64,000 nucleotides of DNA, from assembly GCF_000980885.2 (NCBI RefSeq), contig NZ_LBDA02000116.1:28108-92107 (forward strand). The letters are read 5' to 3'. This document shows, one piece after another, positions 55,201-61,486 of the stretch (its first letter is position 1; each line of letters starts with the position of its first letter). This stretch comes from Streptomyces malaysiense. Lineage in GTDB: Bacteria > Actinomycetota > Actinomycetes > Streptomycetales > Streptomycetaceae. The notes below the pieces were generated by a model. That model was not told the DNA's origin, ran no database searches, and saw only the letters and a program-made list of their open reading frames with translations. Made by a program: the position numbers and the translations under genes.

Positions 55201-55496
55201 CGCACGCCGAGCACATCGGCGCCGCCTACCGGCACGACTGCGTGGCCGCGCACCGCTACCTCCGCGCGGCCCTCCAGTCGCCGCCGGCCAAGCTGGCCGC
55301 GCCGCTCACGGTGGTCGTCGCGGCCGACGACCCGCACACCGCGGGCGCGACCGAGCGCCACCGGGACTGGCTGCTGCTGGCCGACCAGGTGGAACTGCAC
55401 GAACTGGCCGACGGCGGCCACTACTTCCCCCGCACCCGGCCGGCCGAGGCGGCGCGGGCCGTGCTGCGGACCGCCGTACCCCTGACCACGTCCTGA
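52245..55496 (+). CDS. NRPS: half condensation-A-T-thioesterase
   Basis: 1083 residues. Residues ~1-235 match only the C-terminal lobe of a condensation domain (no HHxxxDG). The adenylation domain (~245-735) has A3 YFTSGSTGEPKG (~390), A4 FDISLWQ (Phe436; Asp437, Ile438 and Trp441 are the first specificity positions), A5 NAYGLTETSDD (Asn532) and A10 PLTANGKIDRKAL (~720). T domain with Ser787 (FDSGGTSLT). A C-terminal thioesterase with FPYAGG (~845) and GHSSG (Ser916), the RifR/type II style. SbnA/SbnB genes in the operon suggest the A domain loads L-2,3-diaminopropionate. The carrier-membrane protein upstream is its probable partner. Confidence 0.93.
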   Translation: MGTRVEADREFWQRVLTAGGVTSVPRWVREPAPGSAEHEMPVPDEVARSVRELVGRRGVPVSALLLAAHAKVLATLSGEPDVVTGYTTGVRGEPLPCRLTVRPGSWRELAAAAEHAEAEVLAHREFPVEKLRRELGLTEPPYQVVFGPIGADENHADDGVLRVRWSDRGGRLLLRLGYREDVLDAAAAARIGGYHLTALGLLAADPDADHDARSLLSDDEVHEQLEGLAGPHRPLPEARAHELFEQRVRTHPDAVAVVQGGREWTYDELNRRANRLARALVERGVGREDVVAVVMERGLDWPAATLAVFKAGGVYLPIEPHFPAGRIAATLSRAGCRLVLTESGSTATLDEALTSVAGAERLLVEEAYARPHTEDDLHVRVEADQLAYIYFTSGSTGEPKGAMCEHAGLLNHLFAKIDDLGIGEGSVVAQTAPQCFDISLWQLVSALLVGGRTLLIGQDEITDVERFVGTLADGRVAVAQLVPSYLEVVVSYLEQRPRELPDLRCVSVTGEALKRELTQRWFAIEPHIRLLNAYGLTETSDDTNHELLDRVPERVLLGRAVNNVRVYVVDERLSLVPLGAPGLIAFSGVCVGRGYVNDPERTREAYRTDPYRPGERLYLGGDWGRWHPDGKLEFLGRRDNQVKIRGFRIEIGEIENALLRVAGVRDAAVVVTERGGGSRHLIAFCSGAPRPARELREALGAVLPAYMVPSAFHWQEALPLTANGKIDRKALTALASAAAPAAEESAAGDVPLGPAERRLAAAWALVLGVPAEQVRRSDQFFDSGGTSLTAVKLSIALERAVSLKDITRHPVLADLAALLDGATRQHGELLQPLAEGDGAAEGALVCFPYAGGNAVNFQPMASALAGSGLTVLAVDLPGHDLAAHQEPFVSIAQVAEQVAAEIVARGLTRVTLWGHSSGAAPAIETARRLAERGVRVTRVFVGAQLLGTADERGRAVTELTGLGDAEIAARLTADSGYTELAELNEAHAEHIGAAYRHDCVAAHRYLRAALQSPPAKLAAPLTVVVAADDPHTAGATERHRDWLLLADQVELHELADGGHYFPRTRPAEAARAVLRTAVPLTTS

Positions 55497-55538
55497 GCGA
55501 CGCGGATCCTCCAGACGGGCAACCGAAAGGAAACCGAG

Positions 55539-56543
55539 ATGCCGTTCTCATCCCTGGCAGCGCCGCTCGAGGTGGAGCTGCGGCCGCACAGACCGGCGCT
55601 GCTGCGCGTCGACTCCCGGGGCGACGCCCCGAACTGGGCGGGCGGGCACCGCGAGGCGCTGCGCGCGCTGGTGACCGAGCACGGGGCGCTGCTCGTCCGC
55701 GGTCTGGGTCTGCGGGACGCGGACCAGGTCGGTGCCGTCTTCGCCAGGATCACCGGTGAACTCATGGCGGAGCGTGAGGCGTTCGCACCCCGCGAGACCC
55801 TCGCGCCCGGGGTCTGCTCCGCCACGCCGTGGCCGGCCAACCAGCCGATGTGCATGCACCATGAGTTGAGTTACACACTGGACGTACCCTCCCTGATGCT
55901 GTTCGCCTGCCTGACCGCGGCCACGGAGGGCGGGGCGACGGCGGTGGCCGACGCCGGGGAGGTGCTCGACGCGCTGCCCGCCTCGCTGACCGAGCGGTTC
56001 GAGCGCGAGGGCTGGCTGCTGACCCGCAGCTACAACGACGAGATCGGGGCCTCGCTGGCCGAGTCGTTCGGCACCGAGGACCGCGAGGAGATCGAGCGCT
56101 ACTGCCGGGCGAACGCCATCGAGTTCACCTGGCGGGCGGACGGCTCGCTCCACACGGAGCAGCGGCGCAGCGCCGTGGTACGGCATCCGGTCACGGGCCG
56201 GCGCTGCTGGTTCAACCAGATCGCGTTCCTCAACGAGTGGACGCTGTCCCCGGAGGTGCGCGAGTACCTGGTGGACATGTACGGCGAGGACGGGCTGCCG
56301 TTCAACACCCGTTACGGGGACGGCACCCCGATCGGCGAGGAGGTGGTCGAACTGCTCAACTCCACCTATGAGGCACACACCCGGCGCGAGCCCTGGCAGG
56401 CCGGGGATCTGCTGCTCGTGGACAACATCTCCACCGCCCACAGCCGGGAGCCGTTCGGCGGCGAACGGCAGGTACTGGTGGGCATGGCGGAGCCGCTCCG
56501 GCTCGCCGACGGCCGCCCGACCCCGGAGGCGAGCGAGCGATGA
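55539..56543 (+). CDS. TauD/SyrP-like Fe(II)/2-oxoglutarate dioxygenase
   Basis: 334 residues. Iron ligands fit His107-x-Glu109 (CMHHELSY) and His301 (STAHSREPF), with the 2-oxoglutarate Arg in GGERQVLVGM. The HxE (not HxD) triad and sequence style are those of clavaminate-synthase/SyrP-like enzymes that hydroxylate amino acids, often on a carrier protein. In this operon it may hydroxylate Dap, or its Asp/Ser-like precursor, before or during assembly. ATG 55539 has GAAAGGAAACC upstream; the stop overlaps the next start (ATGA). Confidence 0.9.
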   Translation: MPFSSLAAPLEVELRPHRPALLRVDSRGDAPNWAGGHREALRALVTEHGALLVRGLGLRDADQVGAVFARITGELMAEREAFAPRETLAPGVCSATPWPANQPMCMHHELSYTLDVPSLMLFACLTAATEGGATAVADAGEVLDALPASLTERFEREGWLLTRSYNDEIGASLAESFGTEDREEIERYCRANAIEFTWRADGSLHTEQRRSAVVRHPVTGRRCWFNQIAFLNEWTLSPEVREYLVDMYGEDGLPFNTRYGDGTPIGEEVVELLNSTYEAHTRREPWQAGDLLLVDNISTAHSREPFGGERQVLVGMAEPLRLADGRPTPEASER

Positions 56544-57610
56544 GCGATCTGCTGACGACAACCGCCGAGCGGGCGGCGGGCGGACCCTCGGTGCCGACGT
56601 TCTCGGTGCTCTCCGGACAACAGGTGCAGCAAGCGCTGACCGGGCGCGAGCGGGAGCTGGTGGCGCTGGTGGAGGCCACCTACCGGCTGCACGGCGCCGG
56701 GGACTCGGTGAACCCGCCGTCGTACTTCCTGCGCTTCCCGGACCGTCCCGACTCGCGGATCATCGCGCTGCCGGCCTCCATCGGCGGTTCGGTGCACGTG
56801 GACGGCCTGAAGTGGATCTCCAGCTTCCCGGACAACGTGCGCTCCGGGCTGCCGCGGGCCTCCGCGGTGCTGATCCTCAACGACCCGGAGACCGGCTATC
56901 CGTTCGCCTGTCTGGAGAGCTCCATCATCAGCGCCACCCGGACCGCCGCGTCCGCGGCGCTCGCGGCCGACTGGCTGAGCCGCGGCCGGCCCGCCCGGCC
57001 CGCGCGGATCGGCTTCTTCGGCACGGGGCTGATCGCCCGGTACATCCACACCTTCCTGGCCGGCACCGGCTGGGAGTTCGACGAGATCGGCGTGCACGAC
57101 GTGTCCGCCGACAGCGCCGAGGGCTTCCGGGGCTATCTGCGCCCGAGCGGTGCGGGCGGTCAGGTCACCGTGCACGACAGTGCCGAGGGCCTGATCCGTT
57201 CCAGCGATCTCGTGGTCTTCGCCACGGTCGCCGGCAAGCCGCATGTCACCGATCCGGCCTGGTTCGATCACAACCCCCTCGTCCTGCACGTGTCGCTGCG
57301 GGACCTGGCCCCCGAAGTCCTGCTGGGCGCCGCCAACTTCGTCGACGACGTCGAGCACTGCCTGAAGGCCGACACCTCACCCCACCTGGTCGAACAGCTC
57401 ACCGGTGACCGCGACTTCCTCAACGGCACGCTCAACGACGTGCTCCAGGGGCGGGCCGCGCCGCCGACCGACCGGCCGGTGGTCTTCTCGCCCTTCGGAC
57501 TCGGTGTCCTCGATCTCGCCGTCGGCAAGTACGTCTACGACGAGGTTTCCCGGGCGGGCAGCCTCCGCCTCATCGACGACTTCTTCCACGACCTGCGCCG
57601 GTACGGCTGA
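56540..57610 (+). CDS. sbnB: N-(2-amino-2-carboxyethyl)-L-glutamate dehydrogenase (Dap synthesis)
   Basis: 356 residues, ornithine cyclodeaminase/mu-crystallin family, SbnB subgroup (YRLHGAGDSVNPPSYFLRFP, VHVDGLKWISSFPDNVRSGL, NAD site GFFGTGLIARYIHTFL). SbnB oxidises the intermediate made by SbnA, releasing L-2,3-diaminopropionate, 2-oxoglutarate and NADH. Starts within the TauD stop (4-bp ATGA overlap), followed by sbnA. Together these supply the building block. Named by similarity of motifs to the staphyloferrin B pathway enzyme. Confidence 0.93.
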   Translation: MSDLLTTTAERAAGGPSVPTFSVLSGQQVQQALTGRERELVALVEATYRLHGAGDSVNPPSYFLRFPDRPDSRIIALPASIGGSVHVDGLKWISSFPDNVRSGLPRASAVLILNDPETGYPFACLESSIISATRTAASAALAADWLSRGRPARPARIGFFGTGLIARYIHTFLAGTGWEFDEIGVHDVSADSAEGFRGYLRPSGAGGQVTVHDSAEGLIRSSDLVVFATVAGKPHVTDPAWFDHNPLVLHVSLRDLAPEVLLGAANFVDDVEHCLKADTSPHLVEQLTGDRDFLNGTLNDVLQGRAAPPTDRPVVFSPFGLGVLDLAVGKYVYDEVSRAGSLRLIDDFFHDLRRYG

Positions 57611-57644
57611 GGCCCGTCCTCGGCCCGGCACCAGGAGGTCCGCC

Positions 57645-58691
57645 GTGCCTGTCATTACCGCTCCCCATGCCTTCAACGAGGGCCATCTCTTCGTCGACCT
57701 GGAGTCGATCTGCGGACAACCCCTCCATCTCAAGTGCGAGGGCTTCAACTTCGCCGGCTCCATCAAGCTGAAGGCCGCGAACGAGATGGTGGAGAGCGCC
57801 GAGCGGGACGGACTCCTGAAGCCGGAGTCCATCCTCGTCGAGTCCTCCTCCGGGAACCTCGGCGTGGCGCTCAGCATGATCGCCGCCAGCAAGGGCTACC
57901 AGTTCCTGTGTGTGACGGACTCCCGTTGCAACCTGTCGACCAGACTGCTGATGGAGGCGCTCGGCAGCGAGGTGCACATCATCGCCGACCAGGACTCCAA
58001 CGGCGGTTTCCTGGGCACGCGGATCGAGTACGTGCGCCAGCTGTGCGCGTCCGACGAACGGTACGTCTGGCTGAGCCAGTACACCAACGCGGGCAACTGG
58101 CGGGCGCACTACCGCACCACGGCCCCGGAGATCGCCCAGCAGTTCCCGGACCTGGACGTGGTGTTCATCGGGGCCGGCACCACCGGCACCCTGATGGGCT
58201 GCGCCCGCTGGTTCAGGCAGTGGCACCGGCCGGTGCGCGTCGTCGCCGTGGACAGCGTGGGCTCGGTGGCCTTCGGCGGCGAGCCGGGCCGCCGGATGAT
58301 CCCGGGCCTGGGCATGAGCATGCGCCCGCCGCTGCTGGACGAGTCCGTCGTGGACGAGGTGATCCGGGTGGAGGAGGCGGACACCATCCGCATGTGCCAC
58401 CGGATGGCCCGCCGCGGCTTCCTGTTCGGCGGCTCCACCGGGACCGTCGTCAGCGGGGCCACCGACTGGCTCGCCCGGAACGACGCCCGCGGACTGTCCG
58501 CGGTCGCCATCGCGCCCGACATGGGCGAGCGCTACCTCGACACCGTCTACCAGACCAACTGGCTCCAGGACCTGTACGGCGATCACGTCCTGGATGCGGA
58601 GGGGATGGACACCGTGCGGGAGGGGATGGACACCGTGACGGAGGAGGTCGAGTCCGCGACCCGGACGTCGGAGCGCAGGCGCCGCCCGTAG
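57645..58691 (+). CDS. sbnA: N-(2-amino-2-carboxyethyl)-L-glutamate synthase (Dap synthesis)
   Basis: 348 residues; cysteine synthase-like fold II PLP enzyme. Lys in FNFAGSIKLKAANEM binds PLP; SSSGNLGVALSM is the substrate loop; IGAGTTGTLMGC binds the phosphate. SbnA condenses O-phospho-L-serine with L-glutamate. GTG 57645 has AGGAGG. At the C-terminus an 18-bp segment is tandemly repeated with 21-bp period (58599-58637; EGMDTVREGMDTV). It is the last gene of the operon, followed by a hairpin terminator. Confidence 0.93.
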   Translation: MPVITAPHAFNEGHLFVDLESICGQPLHLKCEGFNFAGSIKLKAANEMVESAERDGLLKPESILVESSSGNLGVALSMIAASKGYQFLCVTDSRCNLSTRLLMEALGSEVHIIADQDSNGGFLGTRIEYVRQLCASDERYVWLSQYTNAGNWRAHYRTTAPEIAQQFPDLDVVFIGAGTTGTLMGCARWFRQWHRPVRVVAVDSVGSVAFGGEPGRRMIPGLGMSMRPPLLDESVVDEVIRVEEADTIRMCHRMARRGFLFGGSTGTVVSGATDWLARNDARGLSAVAIAPDMGERYLDTVYQTNWLQDLYGDHVLDAEGMDTVREGMDTVTEEVESATRTSERRRRP

Positions 58692-58705
58692 CGCCTCGCG
58701 AAGGG

Positions 58706-58745
58706 AAGGGCGCCTGACCGGGGATGTTGCCCGCAGGGCGCCCTT
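58706..58745 (+). terminator. Terminator of the Dap NRPS operon
   Basis: AAGGGCGCC / GGCGCCCTT (9-bp stem, 22-nt loop) 14 nt after the sbnA stop. Same length (40 nt) as the ALDH terminator at 11823 and sharing its first 14 nt exactly. Confidence 0.8.
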
Positions 58746-59091
58746 CGGCGCGCACGGGAGGGCAGCTCCGCGGTGCGGCGGAGGCCACCCTCATGCCGCC
58801 GGGAAGGGCACTCCCGCCGCGCCCAGGGGCCCGCGCGCGGGCGCGCGGGCGTCTGCGCGCCCCCTTTCACACCCGTCCCCCACATGCACGGTAGGGAACA
58901 GGCCATTCCACCCGGGCCGGGTGGCGCCGTGGACCCCGGTCCCGCTCTCGTACGGCCGTGAAGTTCCTGGCCATCCGCACTGACCTGCACATTTCATGCA
59001 CGGTTCGGCCCGGTATCGGTTTTCGGACGGAGTAAAAGTCTCCCCTTCCCACACAGGCCACACCAGGCGAACTATTTTCAGAAAAGCCACT
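58746..59091. other. Convergent spacer after the operon
   Basis: 346 bp between the operon terminator and the end of the convergent membrane-protein gene. The last 60 bp are AT-rich for this genome (ACTATTTTCAGAAAAGCC near 59070-59087). No gene is supported. Confidence 0.4.
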
Positions 59092-60423
59092 TCATCGTGC
59101 GGTGTTCGCGAGTTCGCCGCTCACGTTCAGGACCTCGTGGCACTGCTGTGCCTGCCGGCCCGTGGCCGGGGTGCCCGGCTTCGCACAGGTCACGTTCGCG
59201 GTGACGGTGGCGTTCGCGGGGATCTCGATGGGGGTGACCCAGTGGTAGTCCTGATTGCGGAACGTCTCCAGCGCGATCGTGGTGATCTTCCGGTCCCCGA
59301 AGCTGATCGTCATGACCCCCTCGTCGCCCTGGAAGTTGGCGACCACGATGTCGGTGACGCCGAACACCTTGCCCTGCGGGACCGTATAGCTGCCGGTCTT
59401 GACCTGCCCGCCGGCCGTCTGCACGTCGATGGTGGCCGAACTCTGCTCGCCGCCGCCCGAGGCGCCGGTGCCGCCGGGGCCGCCGCCCGAGGACACGCCC
59501 GGTCCGGTGCCGCCCTGTTCCTTGCCCGTGCCCGTGCCCGTGCCCGTGCCCGGCGACTGTCCGTTCTTGCCGCCGCCGGGGGTGGGCCGCGGCTGGACCA
59601 CCTCGTCGGCGGCCTGCCGGGCCGCGCTGCGCACCGCCGGGCGCACCAGCGCGAACCAGGCGAGCAGCAGGGCGAGGATGGCCGCGAGGAGCGCCAGCAG
59701 CCACTTCGGGAAGACGGGGATCTGGACGAACTCGGCCTCCAGCGGGGGCCGTACGTACGTCACGGGGTGCCCGCCCGCCTCCGCCCGCGCCTCGGCCGCA
59801 CCGTCGGTGGTGTGCACGGTGAACGGCCACACGGCGGGCTTGCCGAACCACACCGGCTTGCCGGTGCGCACCCGCAGCCGGGTCTCCGCCGACTCGCCCG
59901 GCGCCGGCTCCAGGCCGGCCGGGACGAACCCGAACCGCAGTTCCTCACCGGCCTGTTCGGGCCGGAAGGAGATCCGCGTCGAGGTGTTGCCCTCGTTGCG
60001 CACCGCCAGCCGGTATCGGCCGCGCAGCCAGCCGCGCCTGCGCCGCGGGAGGATCTCGGTCCGCAGCTCGTGGAACTCCTCGACGTGCACCGTCGTCTCG
60101 GGCACGGTGACCGACTCGGGGTGCTCGGCGGGCAGCACGCGCACGCCCAGCGGCACATCGCCGGCCCGGACCTCGGGCGAGCGGGGAGGGGCCAGACTGA
60201 TGGTCACCGTCTCGGAGGTGTCGGGGTAGAGCGAGATGCGTGCGGGTTCCACGGTCGCCCAGGGCGCGCAGTCGCCCACCACCTCCAGCGTGTAGGCCTC
60301 GACGATGTCGCTGTCGTTGCGCACGGTCAGGCTGGTGGTGGCGGTGCCGCCCGGGGTCACCGACACGGCCGGGATGTCGAGGCCGGGGGCGCCGGGTCCG
60401 GAAGAGGCTGCAGATGGCGTCAC
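59092..60423 (-). CDS. Single-TM protein with N-terminal beta repeats and Gly/Thr linker
   Basis: 443 residues. N-terminal ~230 residues are Ig-like/NPCBM-associated-type beta modules (VSVTPGGTATTSLTVRNDSD, LYPDTSETVTISLAPP, RYRLAVRNEGNTSTRISF). One TM helix (PKWLLALLAAILALLLAWFALV, ~245-266), then a Gly/Thr/Pro linker with GTGTGTGTG and a C-terminal domain (IDVQTAGGQVKTGSYTVPQG, VANFQGDEGVMTISFG). No signal peptide, so the N-terminal part is predicted cytoplasmic. Function unknown; convergent with the Dap operon and divergent from a LuxR-type gene. Confidence 0.82.
   Translation of the reverse strand: MTPSAASSGPGAPGLDIPAVSVTPGGTATTSLTVRNDSDIVEAYTLEVVGDCAPWATVEPARISLYPDTSETVTISLAPPRSPEVRAGDVPLGVRVLPAEHPESVTVPETTVHVEEFHELRTEILPRRRRGWLRGRYRLAVRNEGNTSTRISFRPEQAGEELRFGFVPAGLEPAPGESAETRLRVRTGKPVWFGKPAVWPFTVHTTDGAAEARAEAGGHPVTYVRPPLEAEFVQIPVFPKWLLALLAAILALLLAWFALVRPAVRSAARQAADEVVQPRPTPGGGKNGQSPGTGTGTGTGKEQGGTGPGVSSGGGPGGTGASGGGEQSSATIDVQTAGGQVKTGSYTVPQGKVFGVTDIVVANFQGDEGVMTISFGDRKITTIALETFRNQDYHWVTPIEIPANATVTANVTCAKPGTPATGRQAQQCHEVLNVSGELANTAR
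59524..59553. repeat. Hexamer tandem repeat (GCCCGT) in linker
   Basis: GCCCGT is repeated four times and once imperfectly, encoding the Gly-Thr linker after the TM helix. Because the unit is 6 bp, copy-number change alters linker length without frameshift. Confidence 0.85.
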
Positions 60424-60637
60424 GCCACGACGTTAGAGCCGTACCCAGGTCACCACGAGAGATGCGGGGGCAACTCACGGGCAGACGACGTGCCCGCCGC
60501 GGCCAAGGTCAAGTTCGCGCAGCAGTACGGGTGCTGACGCCCTGAAGGCTACATGTTCTCCGTCCCACCGACCCGGGCGCCACCGCCGTCGCCCGAGCCG
60601 CGTCCTGAACAACGCCATCATGTCCGGCCTTGCGAAA

Positions 60638-60649
60638 GAAAGTACTTTC
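60638..60649. promoter_or_regulatory. Perfect palindrome abutting the LuxR-type start
   Basis: GAAAGTACTTTC is a perfect 12-bp palindrome ending at the base before ATG 60650. It could be an operator (autoregulation), or a small RNA stem over the start codon. Confidence 0.5.
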
Positions 60650-61321
60650 ATGATCGTCCAGATGCCCGGCGGGACATCGCCCGCCTCCGTCGGCCGCCCG
60701 GACCGGGTGACCGTGGCCGTCTACGCCCAGGATCTCGTCCTGCACATCGGCATCATCCAGCAGCTGCGCCAGCGACCGGAGTTGGAGCTGCTCTCCGACA
60801 AGGACGCGGACGGGGCGCAGATCTCGCTCGTGGTCGTCGACACCGTGGACGACGAGGTGACGGCCCTGCTGCAACGGCTCCAGCGCAACACCGCCACCCG
60901 CACCGGGCTGGTGGTGGGCTCCTTCGAACCGGCCGCGCTGCAAAGGGTGATCGAGTGCGGGGTGGGCGCGGTGCTGCGGCGCTCCGAGGCGGACCAGGAC
61001 CGGCTGCTGCACCTGGTCCTGGCGCTGGCCAAGGGCGAGGGCGTGCTGCCCGGCGATCTGCTGGGCAAGCTGCTCAGCCATGTCGGCAGCCTCCAGCGCT
61101 CGGCGCTCGACCCGCGCGGCCTCTCGCTGTCCACGCTGACCGCGCGCGAGGCGGACATGCTGCGCCTGGTGGCGGAGGGGCTGGACACCTCGGAGATCGC
61201 GGAGAAGACGTCGTACTCCGAACGGACCGTCAAGAACGTGCTGCACGAGGTGACCACGCGGCTCCAACTGCGCAACCGGGCACACGCGGTGGGGTACGCG
61301 CTGCGCAACGGTCTGATCTGA
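60650..61321 (+). CDS. LuxR-type DNA-binding response regulator
   Basis: 223 residues from ATG 60650; an ATG at 60620 is in frame but has no ribosome binding site. An N-terminal receiver-like domain (~15-130) with VTVAVYAQDLVLHIGIIQQL and ISLVVVDTVDDEV lacks some canonical acidic residues, so phosphorylation is doubtful. The LuxR HTH lies at ~155-215 (LTAREADMLRLVAEGLDTSEIAEKTSYSERTVKNVLHEV). It may control the Dap operon or the next gene. Divergent from the one-TM protein gene. Confidence 0.88.
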   Translation: MIVQMPGGTSPASVGRPDRVTVAVYAQDLVLHIGIIQQLRQRPELELLSDKDADGAQISLVVVDTVDDEVTALLQRLQRNTATRTGLVVGSFEPAALQRVIECGVGAVLRRSEADQDRLLHLVLALAKGEGVLPGDLLGKLLSHVGSLQRSALDPRGLSLSTLTAREADMLRLVAEGLDTSEIAEKTSYSERTVKNVLHEVTTRLQLRNRAHAVGYALRNGLI

Positions 61322-61486
61322 CGGGGGACCGATGAACCGGGCCGAGGGCTGTCCGGGCACCCGGGGGCTGCCCGAAAGCGCAACGGGACGTTCCCCCGGG
61401 AGAGTCCCCGGTGCCCTGCCGCGGGGCTCGCCGACGGCGCACAGTGGCGGGGCGCACCCATGTGTACCGAGACTGCGAGGTGGACC

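Noticed and set aside
52197..55421. 1074-codon minus-strand open frame across the NRPS gene
   Set aside because: Low-complexity shadow of a clear NRPS coding frame.
58791..59090. 99-codon frame starting MAFLKIVRLVWP after the one-TM protein gene
   Set aside because: Begins in AT-rich spacer without a clear ribosome binding site; later part is out-of-family low complexity. A peptide gene cannot be excluded but is not supported.
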